In this document: positions 6,630-13,213 of the stretch, piece after piece | Numbering within the stretch: the stretch's first letter is position 1 | How the letters are laid out: each line of letters begins with the position of its first letter | NCBI GenBank assembly: GCA_934525065.1 | Contig: CAKSYX010000028.1 | Span: forward strand, 1-27,631 | Direction of reading: 5' to 3' | Source: an uncultured Eubacteriales bacterium | GTDB taxonomy: Bacteria > Bacillota > Clostridia > Oscillospirales > Acutalibacteraceae | DNA length: 27,631 bases | Notes under the pieces: model-generated | Database searches by the model: none | What the model was told of the DNA's origin: nothing | What the model saw: only the letters and a program-made list of their open reading frames with translations | Made by a program: the position numbers and the translations under genes

Positions 6630-6737
6630 TTATTCAGCGTCGTCCCCGCCAAGCTTGAGCAGCTTTTTGATGAGCTTTGCAAGCTTCTGAAGAAGATAGG
6701 TGATATCCTGCCAATACATCATGATTGAAAAATCCAT
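6630..6737 (-). CDS. Amphipathic 35-aa peptide, no signal sequence, unknown function
   Basis: No family recognised. The product starts MDFSIMMYWQDITYLLQKLA and continues as KLIKKLLKLGG, ending in acidic DDAE. Residues ~10-30 have Leu/Ile every three to four positions alternating with Lys, so they should fold as a strongly amphipathic helix. This is the profile of phenol-soluble-modulin-like or leaderless antimicrobial peptides, or of a peripheral membrane-binding regulator; which one cannot be told. The gene is well supported: a TTGGAGGAA Shine-Dalgarno, a promoter at full consensus (6785-6813) and a hairpin terminator (6579-6611) enclose only this ORF. It lies downstream of lexA on the same strand but has its own promoter. 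Confidence 0.68.
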   Translation of the reverse strand: MDFSIMMYWQDITYLLQKLAKLIKKLLKLGGDDAE

Positions 6738-6784
6738 GGTTAATTCCTCCAATATATAATATCAATGGTTTTGCTTCTGATTGG

Positions 6785-6813
6785 ATTATATAACACTTTG
6801 CAATTTCTGTCAA
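6785..6813 (-). promoter_or_regulatory. Perfect-consensus sigma-A promoter for the 35-aa peptide
   Basis: On minus: TTGACA (6813-6808), 17-bp spacer, TATAAT (6790-6785). Both hexamers are exact, so strong constitutive transcription of a 35-codon gene is expected. Confidence 0.88.
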
Positions 6814-6866
6814 CAAGATATTAAAAAAATGTAAACGGAAGCGGTGAACCATGCAACTTTAAGACA

Positions 6867-7457
6867 TCAATAATACCTCATCAGGGCAACCACCTTGCCG
6901 AGGATGACGACCTCGTCAACGATGATGGGCTCAAAAATATCATTTTCCGGCTGAAGGCGGAAGTGACCGTTTTCTTTGTAAAAGGTCTTGACCGTTGCTT
7001 CATCGTCAATGAGTGCAACAACGATGTCGCCGTTGTTTGCAACCGGGGTCTGCTCGGCAATGATGATATCGCCGTCAAGAATACCGGCGTTGAGCATACT
7101 TTCGCCGCGGACGTGCAGGGCAAAAAGCGGCTTATCCTTTGAAACATAGCCGGAATATGGAAGGTAGCACTCAACCTGCTCAACAGCAAGAATAGGCATA
7201 CCTGCGGTGACAACGCCGAGCAGCGGAACGTGGTGAACGTTTTCCGCCTGACCGACGATGCGGATTGAGCGTTTGAGCATCGGGTCGCGAATGATATATC
7301 CCTTTTCCTCAAGTGCGTCAAGATTCGCCTGAACCGAGGAGGTTGAGCGCAGGCCGACAGCCTGACAGATTTCCCTGACCGAGGGCGGCACACCGTCTCC
7401 GGCGCGCTCCTTGAGATATTCGAGAATGCGGTACTGATTGTCGCTGAGCGGCTTCAT
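6867..7457 (-). CDS. lexA: LexA, SOS-response repressor
   Basis: A 196-aa repressor of DNA-damage genes that self-cleaves on RecA filaments. The N-terminal winged helix-turn-helix (1-65, SDNQYRILEYLKE ... PPSVREICQAVGLRSTSSVQ) is followed by a C-terminal S24 peptidase-like domain with cleavage site A85-G86 (VTAGMP), nucleophile S120 (RGESM) and general base K157 (ATVKTF); all three are intact. I chose the ATG at 7457 because GAAAGGGGTG precedes it at good distance and LexA proteins begin at this point; the frame is open further upstream, but that part would be 5' leader. Monocistronic, with a LexA-type dyad over its -35 box. Confidence 0.95.
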   Translation of the reverse strand: MKPLSDNQYRILEYLKERAGDGVPPSVREICQAVGLRSTSSVQANLDALEEKGYIIRDPMLKRSIRIVGQAENVHHVPLLGVVTAGMPILAVEQVECYLPYSGYVSKDKPLFALHVRGESMLNAGILDGDIIIAEQTPVANNGDIVVALIDDEATVKTFYKENGHFRLQPENDIFEPIIVDEVVILGKVVALMRYY

Positions 7458-7496
7458 GGTCGCACCCCTTTCAATGTTATTTATATTGTTTTCAGG

Positions 7497-7563
7497 CGAA
7501 CAAATGGTCACCTGATAAACAGATTATAACACAACAAATCATAAAATGCAAACATTTGTTTGC
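7497..7563 (-). promoter_or_regulatory. lexA promoter with overlapping SOS-type operator
   Basis: On minus: TTGCAT (7551-7546), 17-bp spacer, TATAAT (7528-7523). A dyad of GCAAACA and TGTTTGC around a 2-bp centre (7548-7563) covers the -35 box and fits the Gram-positive SOS box (CGAAC-N4-GTTCG type) with changed outer bases. A second, weaker CGAAC-AAAT-GGTC (7497-7509) lies in the leader. Autoregulation is inferred. Confidence 0.65.
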
Positions 7564-7590
7564 TTTTTTTAAGAACTTTTTTGAATTTTT

Positions 7591-7618
7591 TTGTTTTTTA
7601 CCCTTTCTGCGGTATAAT
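7591..7618 (+). promoter_or_regulatory. Candidate promoter for the LytM protein
   Basis: TTGTTT (7591-7596), 16-bp spacer, TATAAT (7613-7618), about 110 bp before the start codon. I did not identify a sporulation-sigma promoter, which a true spoIIQ would be expected to have. Confidence 0.4.
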
Positions 7619-7730
7619 TTTCGGCGCACAGAAGCAGAATATTTTTGAACCAACACCGTTTTTCGGGCAAGGCTGACCTTTAAAGCCCGGACGGCGCGGT
7701 CGGAATTTTTTTGAAACGGCGGTCATACGA

Positions 7731-8495
7731 ATGAAAAACAACAATAATTACACAAGCCCCTTCCTTTCCTCAAGAAAGACGTTTTACATCACGGTTGCGC
7801 TCGGCCTTGTTGCCGTCATTGTTGCGGCTGTTGCGGTCAAAATGACCTCCGGCCGCGTTAAGCGTGAGCTTTCGAGCATTGCAGACGAGAACAACTCTGC
7901 TTTGACAAGTGACGTTGGGACGCCGATTGACGATGAACCGGATACCCGCGATTTTTCCGATGACAACGATGAACCCGAAGACAGCACGAGTGTGGAAGCC
8001 AAAACAACGACCGAAAGAACAACTCAGGGCGAAAAAAAGACGGAGCCGAAAGAGCCTTCAACCGGGGCTGTGGCAAAAATCAGCAACTCGTCCTACCTTG
8101 CTCCCCTCAAGGGCAATGTGACCAAAGCATATTCTCCGCAGGTTCCGATTGAAAACAAAACCATGGGCGATTACCGCACCCACAGCGGAGCAGACTTTGA
8201 AGGCAGCGAAGGCGAAGACGTGCTCTCCGTCGGCAACGGAGTTGTGACGCGCGTTCTCGTTGACTCAATGTGGGGATACGTTATTGAAATTGACCACGGC
8301 GATTTCACGGCAAGGTATATCGGCCTCAGTCAGGAAGACGCTGTCTCAATCAACGATGAAGTGAAGCCCGGAGAAAAAATCGGCGTTCTCACTTCAATTC
8401 CTGCAGAACGCGAGGACGGCATTCACCTGCATTTTGAAGTTCTCAAGGACGGAAAAGCGATAAATCCCCTCGCGGCTCTTGGAATTGCCGGCTGA
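7731..8495 (+). CDS. Membrane-anchored M23/LytM metallopeptidase, SpoIIQ-like
   Basis: A 254-aa protein with a short cytoplasmic N terminus, one transmembrane helix (about 19-38), a long acidic Ser/Thr/Glu-rich linker (45-115) and a C-terminal LytM domain (about 122-250). Zinc ligands are all present: H151 and D155 (RTHSGADF) and the HxH pair H232/H234 (GIHLHFEV). The architecture and the phrases around GDYRTHSGADF and HLHFEVLKDGKAINP are those of SpoIIQ, the forespore protein that binds SpoIIIAH across the septum; unlike B. subtilis SpoIIQ, which has lost the first His, this one should be catalytically competent. An ordinary cell-wall endopeptidase is the alternative. The Shine-Dalgarno is weak (GGCGGT). 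Monocistronic, with a strong terminator. Confidence 0.8.
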   Translation: MKNNNNYTSPFLSSRKTFYITVALGLVAVIVAAVAVKMTSGRVKRELSSIADENNSALTSDVGTPIDDEPDTRDFSDDNDEPEDSTSVEAKTTTERTTQGEKKTEPKEPSTGAVAKISNSSYLAPLKGNVTKAYSPQVPIENKTMGDYRTHSGADFEGSEGEDVLSVGNGVVTRVLVDSMWGYVIEIDHGDFTARYIGLSQEDAVSINDEVKPGEKIGVLTSIPAEREDGIHLHFEVLKDGKAINPLAALGIAG

Positions 8496-8539
8496 AAAAC
8501 AAAAAACGCGTCCTCATGAACCGCTTAGGGACACAGCAC

Positions 8540-8580
8540 AAAAAGAGAATCGGCCGTGTTTTGCCGATTCTCTTTTTCTT
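8540..8580 (+). terminator. Strong terminator after the LytM gene
   Basis: AAAAGAGAATCGGC (8541-8554) and GCCGATTCTCTTTT (8563-8576) form a 14-bp perfect stem flanked by A and T runs, so it may work in both directions. Confidence 0.88.
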
Positions 8581-8680
8581 TTCGCATCATATACAAACAT
8601 AAAATACGCTGCATAAAATTTTCAATCTAAGAATCTCAAATAAAATGTTCACAGAAAGTTTTAAATTTTATAAAAAACTC

Positions 8681-8709
8681 TTGTAATTTTGAACTTCATA
8701 TGATATAAT
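8681..8709 (+). promoter_or_regulatory. Sigma-A promoter for the 33-aa peptide
   Basis: TTGTAA (8681-8686), 17-bp spacer, TATAAT (8704-8709), 45 bp before the ATG. Confidence 0.75.
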
Positions 8710-8754
8710 CAGCGTAGCGAATACCAAAATATTCAGGAAAGAAGGCATTTTATA

Positions 8755-8856
8755 ATGGATCAGTTTGTAAAGGCTATTTATGACTTCATCGAAAAGTTCA
8801 AGGCTATGATCGAGAACCTCGTTAAGAACTTCCGTGATTGGAACGACAACAAGTAA
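8755..8856 (+). CDS. Amphipathic 33-aa peptide, no signal sequence, unknown function
   Basis: No family recognised. The peptide begins MDQFVKAIYDFIEKFKAMIE and ends LVKNFRDWNDNK. Hydrophobic residues (F4, V5, I8, F11, I12, F15, M18, I19, L22, V23, F26) recur at i/i+3/i+4, with Lys, Glu and Asp on the other face: a mixed-charge amphipathic helix with an aromatic-rich non-polar side, reminiscent of phenol-soluble modulins in general shape only. The reading frame is supported by a dedicated promoter (8681-8709), an AAAGAAGG Shine-Dalgarno 8 bases before the ATG and a hairpin terminator 10 bp after the stop. No partner gene lies in the transcript, so dedicated export or modification genes are not evident here. 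Confidence 0.65.
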   Translation: MDQFVKAIYDFIEKFKAMIENLVKNFRDWNDNK

Positions 8857-8864
8857 ACTCAAAG

Positions 8865-8905
8865 AAAAAGCAGTCCTTCGCTTCGGCGGAGGCTTTTTCT
8901 TTTTC
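8865..8905 (+). terminator. Terminator of the 33-aa peptide gene
   Basis: Core CGC-TTCG-GCG (8880-8889) extended by TCC/GGA and AAAAAGC/GCTTTTT arms, followed by a T-rich tract. The tetraloop is of the stable UUCG type. Confidence 0.75.
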
Positions 8906-8931
8906 TGCGGCTTTGAATTTGCGTTTTGGGC

Positions 8932-8960
8932 TTGATTTTAAAAGCACAGTATTGTATACT
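8932..8960 (+). promoter_or_regulatory. Promoter of the GtrA-like gene
   Basis: TTGATT (8932-8937), 17-bp spacer, TATACT (8955-8960), about 40 bp before the start codon. Confidence 0.65.
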
Positions 8961-9002
8961 TTTTCCGGACTTATAACTAAATAATTGTAAAGGATGGTTT
9001 TT

Positions 9003-9554
9003 ATGGCAAAGCTCAAAGAGATCGACAGTATGGCGGAACAAAAGGGCGCCGGGGTCAAAACATTCTGGCAGTTCGTCAAATTCATTTTCGTCAGCCTGCT
9101 TGCAATGATTGTTCAGTTTGCAACGCTCAACCTTTTGCTTCTGCTGCCGCAGATCAAGGCCATTGTGTCTCAGCCTTATGAATTCTGGGTCTTCGTTTCC
9201 GACGGGCTCAAGGAAAACGGACTTGGATATTTCATCGCTTTCAACATTGCGAATATCCTCGCTCAGATCGTCGCCTTCTTCGTCAACAGAGAAAAGACCT
9301 TCAATTCCGGCGCAAACGTTGCCGTAACACTTCCGATATACATTGTCTTCACCGTTGCACTGCTCTGCTTCTCAGCCTGGCTCTCTCCCACCCTTCAGGG
9401 CTTGTTCGTAAAAATGGGAATGGGTGCACAGGGCGCGGCCAATGTTTCAACAATGTGCTGCTCCGCAATTCAGTTCTTCCTCTACTTCCCGGTTGACAAG
9501 ATTCTTTTCCACAAGAAAAAAGAGGATAAAGAGGAACCGAAAGAGGAAAAATAA
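9003..9554 (+). CDS. GtrA-like membrane protein
   Basis: A 183-aa integral membrane protein with about four predicted transmembrane helices: WQFVKFIFVSLLAMIVQFAT, the FIAFNIANILAQIVAFFVNR stretch, LPIYIVFTVALLCFSAWL and a last one near CSAIQFFLYFPVDK. The FVNREKTF block after helix two and the C-terminal hydrophobic-then-lysine ending fit the GtrA/DPMS-like family, thought to move polyprenyl-linked sugars or assist polysaccharide and teichoic-acid glycosylation. No glycosyltransferase partner is next to it. The start at 9003 is chosen for the AAAGGATGG Shine-Dalgarno; an ATG at 8994 lies inside that signal. The C terminus is a Lys/Glu-rich tail. The MBL gene follows after 70 bp that contain a repeat fragment. 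Confidence 0.75.
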   Translation: MAKLKEIDSMAEQKGAGVKTFWQFVKFIFVSLLAMIVQFATLNLLLLLPQIKAIVSQPYEFWVFVSDGLKENGLGYFIAFNIANILAQIVAFFVNREKTFNSGANVAVTLPIYIVFTVALLCFSAWLSPTLQGLFVKMGMGAQGAANVSTMCCSAIQFFLYFPVDKILFHKKKEDKEEPKEEK

Positions 9555-9557
9555 AGC

Positions 9558-9595
9558 CAAGCCGAGGGGAGTCAAACCCGATGCAGTTTTTTAAT
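9558..9595. repeat. Solo end of the inverted-repeat element seen whole at 22848-23125
   Basis: AAGCCGAGGGGAGTCAAACC, then CGATGCAG and a T-run, match the terminal ~28 bp of the 278-bp element with about five differences. It sits directly after the GtrA stop codon. The rest of the element is absent, so this is a remnant or a solo terminus. Confidence 0.65.
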
Positions 9596-9624
9596 CCGCT
9601 CTTCTCCCTGTCACGGAGGTAAAA

Positions 9625-10503
9625 ATGTTCAAACTCATTCAATGCGCAGAAAACACCTACTGTCTCAAGTGCTTCGCCAACACGGGTGTTTATCACCTCG
9701 GAAACGGCGAAGTGATTCTCATTGACAGCTGCGACCACAAAAAAAGCTACACCGACCTTGACGCTCAGCTTGAAGAGCGCGGCTGGCGTGTAAAGCTCAT
9801 CATCAACACCCACGCCCACGTTGACCACATTTTCGGCGACAGGTTTTTCAAGGAAAAATACGGCTGTGAGGTTTGCTCAAGCAGAATTGAGAGCCACATG
9901 ACCGATATTTCGGATATCGAAGGCCGCATATACTTCAACGCCGTTCCGATAAACAGGAAAAATAACTACTTTTTTAAGCCCGTTTCAACCTTTTCAAAGC
10001 CGCTTTCCGATGTGACGCTGCCGGAAGGCTTTGAAATTCTTCCCCTGCCCGGTCACACCTTCGACATGATAGGCGTCAAGACGCCCGACGACGTCTGGTT
10101 CCTCGGCGATGCAGTTCTTTCAAAGGGTACCTTTGAAAGCTACAAGCTCCCCTTCTTTTTTGACGTGAACGAGAGCATCAAAACGCAGAAAATGCTGACA
10201 GGTCTTAAAGGAAAGCTCTTTGTTCCGTCGCACTCACCTGCCTGCGAAGACATCGCTCCCCTTGCGCTTTATAACGCCGACTGCCTTGAAAAGCTCAAGG
10301 ACTACTTCCTTTCAATCAGCGGCGGCAGAACGGTTGAAGAAATTTTTGTCCTCTGCTGCAAGGAGCTTGATTTGAAGTTCGGCATGGATCAGTTCGGAAA
10401 GCTGATTTTCACCGTCAAGTGCTTTTTGCAGGCCCTCATTGAGGACGGAAAGCTCACCGCAGACATAAACGATTACCGGCTCGTATACCGGGTTATCAAG
10501 TAA
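9625..10503 (+). CDS. MBL-fold metallohydrolase with C-terminal helical domain
   Basis: A 292-aa cytoplasmic metal hydrolase. The metal-binding signature THAHVDH gives H63, H65, D67 and H68; further ligands are H144 (LPLPGHTFDMIG), D162 (FLGDAV) and H203 (PSHSP), so a two-metal site is complete. Residues 215-292 form a separate mostly helical domain (VEEIFVLCCKELDL, QFGKLIFTVKCFLQALIEDG) that looks like a small winged-helix substrate-selection module as in many glyoxalase-II-like MBL proteins. The substrate is unknown; hydroxyacylglutathione hydrolase proper is unlikely in this lineage. A GGAGGT Shine-Dalgarno precedes the ATG. A strong terminator follows. Confidence 0.85.
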   Translation: MFKLIQCAENTYCLKCFANTGVYHLGNGEVILIDSCDHKKSYTDLDAQLEERGWRVKLIINTHAHVDHIFGDRFFKEKYGCEVCSSRIESHMTDISDIEGRIYFNAVPINRKNNYFFKPVSTFSKPLSDVTLPEGFEILPLPGHTFDMIGVKTPDDVWFLGDAVLSKGTFESYKLPFFFDVNESIKTQKMLTGLKGKLFVPSHSPACEDIAPLALYNADCLEKLKDYFLSISGGRTVEEIFVLCCKELDLKFGMDQFGKLIFTVKCFLQALIEDGKLTADINDYRLVYRVIK

Positions 10504-10518
10504 AAGACAAAACACAAC

Positions 10519-10563
10519 GCCGCACGGCTGCTGTTCATTCGCAGTGCCGTGCGGCTGTTTTAT
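10519..10563 (+). terminator. Terminator of the MBL gene, shared convergently
   Basis: GCCGCACGGC (10519-10528) and GCCGTGCGGC (10546-10555) form a perfect 10-bp stem, then TGTTTTATTT. It overlaps the stop end of the convergent 10560-12203 gene. Confidence 0.82.
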
Positions 10564-12203
10564 TTGATTTCATAAATTTCAGTTATTGCGTCTGATTTTA
10601 CCTTTGAACCGGCGTCTGCCCAATTACCGGATTCACGTCTGCAGAACATTCTTCCTTCTTCAAGCTTTTCATCGATGAAGGTCAGCTCTGCATAGACGCC
10701 GACATCCTCATATCTTTCACTGCCGTGACCATCACTTGAATTCTTGAGTTTCAAGTCTTCGCTGTAAAACTTGACAGCATCCCTGATTTTTCCGTTTTCG
10801 CGGCGTCTGAGCTTTGAAAAAACTGTTCCGCTCTTTTCAAGAAGCTCCAAAACTTCACTTTCGCTGTCACCTGCTTTCAGTCCTTTGAAGTCAGGAATAA
10901 ATTTAGCAACATAGTTTCCGGATACAGACGTCATATAACGGCTCATATAAAACTCATCCATCTTGTCAAAATCAGGGAACGGTGTGAGATCGCCGACAGC
11001 GCAAAATGCGGTCTTTCCGTGCTCTCCCTCCCTCATAAATATTATGCTCCGGCTAAGCTCAGGATTGCGGGAAAAAGCTATATCATCGTTGACCTCAAAA
11101 TCACTGCGGTTCGGCAGCCACATATCCTGCGCGTAGTTTCCAAAGGTACTTTCGGCTGAATTTGTCAGCGCTTTCTTTTCGGTGCGGCCGAGCCTTTCCC
11201 TGTACTCATCGTATGGAAGATACCCGTCCCTTCTGAGAATCTCCACCGCAGCTTCATAGTCTTCCGCACGGATAGCCTTTTCATATGTTATTGCGCATTT
11301 TCCCTCGATTTCGTCAAATGTATCCGATGAATAAAGGCGGTAATAGTTGATTTCGGTCAGACGCTTTTCTGTATAACTGCTGAGGCAGACCGAGCCGGCC
11401 GCAAAAACAAGATATACCGAGCAAAACACGGTAATCAGCCTTTTGGGTGATTTGAATTTTCCGGCGGAACCGTTTTTGATTCTTCGTGCCGAGACAAAGC
11501 AATATATTGCGCAAAGCGGCATAAACACAAAGGCGGCGTAGCTATAAAGCTCCTCTAAAAGCGCCGGCGTTGAGCCATCAAACGAAAACGGTGTTGCCGC
11601 TTCAATCAGATATTCGGTATTTGTCCAAATTGAGTATACGCTCCACAGCGGAATTGCGCAGCCGAAAACCGCTATAACCGATGAAACAACGCCGACAGCG
11701 GTCAGTATTTTTCGATACTTTTTGCCTCGGGCATACAGTATTATAATCAGCAGAACGAACACAAGGCCGAAGCTTGCCGCCGCCTTGGCAATTTCGCTTT
11801 CAATGCTGATATATTCCGGCACAAGCATTCCAAAACCAAAGGTTGTAACAATCAGGAAAAGCTGCGTCAGGATTGAATCCAATCCGTCCTCCATGCCGAG
11901 CCCTGCAATTGCAGCAAAGCCGTTCAGAACTAATATCAGCACTCCGGCCGCGAACGCCCACCATGTTTTTTCCTTATACAGCTCTTCAAACTCGGCGCGG
12001 ATATTCATTTTCGTTTCCTCGTCCTCGCCCATATCACGAAGAGCAAGGTCAACGCTTTCTTCCTTAGAATAGCCAATTTCGCGGTAATAGTCGGCTTTGT
12101 CAAGCAGATGAGCGGAAAGCTCCTGCACAAGTTCACGCTTTCGGTCTTCAGGGAGATTTTCCGGAACAAGAGCAGAAATATACTCTTTGATCTTTTGATT
12201 CAT
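10560..12203 (-). CDS. Permease-prefix/DUF1700-type multi-pass membrane protein paired with PadR
   Basis: A 547-aa membrane protein. Residues 1-75 (INxK-like IKEYISALVPENLPEDRKRE, then LVQELSAHLLDKADYYREIGYSKEESVDLAL and the DMGE turn) are the helical prefix typical of proteins encoded beside PadR regulators (permease prefix/HAAS/DUF1700 group). About six to seven hydrophobic segments follow between 80 and 305, then a ~240-residue soluble region (305-547), probably extracellular, rich in Asp/Glu and Arg/Lys, for which I see no family. It is expressed with padR (12-bp gap). In known pairs the PadR protein represses the operon and the membrane protein affects envelope stress or a sigma/anti-sigma-like process; the role here is inferred only from that pairing. 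Confidence 0.7.
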   Translation of the reverse strand: MNQKIKEYISALVPENLPEDRKRELVQELSAHLLDKADYYREIGYSKEESVDLALRDMGEDEETKMNIRAEFEELYKEKTWWAFAAGVLILVLNGFAAIAGLGMEDGLDSILTQLFLIVTTFGFGMLVPEYISIESEIAKAAASFGLVFVLLIIILYARGKKYRKILTAVGVVSSVIAVFGCAIPLWSVYSIWTNTEYLIEAATPFSFDGSTPALLEELYSYAAFVFMPLCAIYCFVSARRIKNGSAGKFKSPKRLITVFCSVYLVFAAGSVCLSSYTEKRLTEINYYRLYSSDTFDEIEGKCAITYEKAIRAEDYEAAVEILRRDGYLPYDEYRERLGRTEKKALTNSAESTFGNYAQDMWLPNRSDFEVNDDIAFSRNPELSRSIIFMREGEHGKTAFCAVGDLTPFPDFDKMDEFYMSRYMTSVSGNYVAKFIPDFKGLKAGDSESEVLELLEKSGTVFSKLRRRENGKIRDAVKFYSEDLKLKNSSDGHGSERYEDVGVYAELTFIDEKLEEGRMFCRRESGNWADAGSKVKSDAITEIYEIK

Positions 12204-12215
12204 AAAGCTCTCCTT

Positions 12216-12560
12216 TTAAGTTTCTGCCGCAATGGCATTGCCGAAAATGACCTTTCCGACAGCATCGGAATATGCCGCCCACTCCTTCTTAGCGTCTGCA
12301 AGGGTTTTGAGCCCTTTTCCGGTGATTTTATAATACTTTCGCCTTCTGCCGGAAACCTCCGTCCAGTAGGATTTGAGGTAGCCGCCCTGTTCAAAATTAT
12401 GCAGAATCGGATAGAGCGTGCCCTCCTTGAAATTAAACGTCATGTTGCTCTTTTCGGCAATACGTTTGATTATCATATAGCCATATAGATCCTCATTTTC
12501 AAGAACGGAAAGCACAAGCAGTGCACTGCTGCCCTTTGTCAGCTCTCTTTTAATATCCAT
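12216..12560 (-). CDS. PadR-family transcriptional regulator
   Basis: A 114-aa winged-helix repressor of the short PadR (PadR-s2) type: helix-turn-helix in residues 10-70 (LLVLSVLENEDLYGYMIIKR, the FKEGTLYPILHNFEQGGYL recognition segment), wing SGRRRKYYKITGKG, and a C-terminal dimerisation helix. The signature EGTLYPILHxLE is nearly intact. The start at 12560 is set by GAAGGAGG 8 bases upstream. First gene of a two-gene operon with the permease-prefix membrane protein. An ATGTAT-N10-ATACAT dyad on its own promoter makes autorepression likely; the inducing ligand is unknown. Confidence 0.92.
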   Translation of the reverse strand: MDIKRELTKGSSALLVLSVLENEDLYGYMIIKRIAEKSNMTFNFKEGTLYPILHNFEQGGYLKSYWTEVSGRRRKYYKITGKGLKTLADAKKEWAAYSDAVGKVIFGNAIAAET

Positions 12561-12587
12561 ACCGGTTCCTCCTTCAATCAACAGATT

Positions 12588-12650
12588 ATAGAGATACTAT
12601 GCATTGAATCTCTATGTATATATAATAGCATACATTGTTTTCTTTGTCAA
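12588..12650 (-). promoter_or_regulatory. padR promoter with overlapping PadR dyad and second inverted repeat
   Basis: On minus: TTGACA (12650-12645), 17-bp spacer, TATTAT (12627-12622). ATGTAT-N10-ATACAT (12614-12635) lies across the -10 and spacer, the usual PadR operator form. A second dyad, ATAGAGAT-N12-ATCTCTAT (12588-12615), follows in the early transcribed region and shares its edge with the first. Confidence 0.72.
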
Positions 12651-12651
12651 C

Positions 12652-12694
12652 AAAAAAACAGCCGTAAATCCTGCTTTGGAGCTTACGGCTGTTT
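12652..12694 (-). terminator. Terminator of the 76-aa peptide-precursor gene
   Basis: AACAGCCGTAA (12657-12667) and TTACGGCTGTT (12683-12693) form an 11-bp perfect stem; on minus a U-run follows (12658-12652). It separates this unit from the padR promoter. Confidence 0.85.
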
Positions 12695-12740
12695 CATATC
12701 CTGTTTTCGAATGAGTCAATCAGCTCTGAGCCTTCATAAA

Positions 12741-12971
12741 TCAAAGAGCCCAATTGAGCTTGATTCCGAGTTTGAAAAGGATTTTTGCGATGACCTGCTT
12801 AATGCGGGCAATAAGCTCAACGAGCCAATCGGGAAGGTCATTCTTCCGGTTGCCGTCATCAACAGTATCAGTTGTGCCGGTAACATCATTTTCTGCAACA
12901 GCAAAAACGCCAACGCTCATAACCGAGAAGATCATGAGAGCAGCAAGAAGAACTGCCAAAAACTTTTTCAT
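12741..12971 (-). CDS. Secreted 76-aa precursor of an amphipathic helical peptide
   Basis: The ATG at 12971 follows AAAGGAGTG; a GTG at 12980 lies inside that signal and is rejected. Residues 1-24 are a clear signal peptide (MKKFLAVLLAALMIFSVMSV, likely cleaved after VFA24). An acidic, Thr/Asp-rich linker (25-45) follows, then a cationic amphipathic C-terminal module of ~31 residues: DLPDWLVELIARIKQVIAK, ILFKLGIKLNWAL. An acidic pro-segment before a cationic helix is a common layout for secreted antimicrobial or signalling peptides. The module is clearly similar to the 29-aa leaderless ORF at 13214-13303 (PxWLxEL at the start, AKIL/SKIL, then KLGIK/KLGLK). Own promoter (13037-13066) and terminator. 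No processing or immunity gene is recognised nearby. Function unknown. Confidence 0.72.
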   Translation of the reverse strand: MKKFLAVLLAALMIFSVMSVGVFAVAENDVTGTTDTVDDGNRKNDLPDWLVELIARIKQVIAKILFKLGIKLNWAL

Positions 12972-13036
12972 GTCAAGCACTCCTTTCGTAGTTTTCCCTT
13001 ATTGTGCCAAAAACGGCAGAACATGGGATCAATATA

Positions 13037-13066
13037 ATAATAATACACCCGCCACGACAAAGTCAA
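13037..13066 (-). promoter_or_regulatory. Promoter of the secreted peptide precursor
   Basis: On minus: TTGACT (13066-13061), 18-bp spacer, TATTAT (13042-13037). The -35 region (TTGACTTTG) is the same as that of the 13361-13389 promoter. Confidence 0.68.
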
Positions 13067-13118
13067 TTAAAACAAATAAAGAAAACAACTCAGACCTGTT
13101 TCCTTTTTTAAGCAGGAA

Positions 13119-13157
13119 AACAGCCGCCCTGCGTTCAAAGGCGCAACGGCGGCTGTT
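13119..13157 (-). terminator. Hairpin after the 29-aa peptide gene
   Basis: AACAGCCGCC (13119-13128) and GGCGGCTGTT (13148-13157) form a 10-bp perfect stem with an inner GCG/CGC pair. No long U-run follows on minus, so it may be a weak terminator or RNA-stabilising stem. The outer stem resembles that of 12652-12694 (AACAGCCG). Confidence 0.5.
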
Positions 13158-13213
13158 TGTTCTTGTTCGGTTTTTTGGCGCGCCGGGCGCGGCCTTTCAA
13201 ATCGGTTGTTCGT

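Noticed and set aside
7458..7511. Extended N terminus of LexA (18 extra residues)
   Set aside because: The extra codons overlap the operator and promoter leader and match no LexA; the Shine-Dalgarno points to 7457.
9349..9828. 159-codon minus-strand ORF across the gtrA-MBL boundary
   Set aside because: Shadow of two real genes and of the repeat fragment between them; it shares a stretch with a shadow ORF at 22756-22962 only because both cross the same repeat.
12972..12980. GTG start at 12980 for the 76-aa precursor
   Set aside because: The codon lies in the Shine-Dalgarno sequence; ATG at 12971 is correctly spaced.
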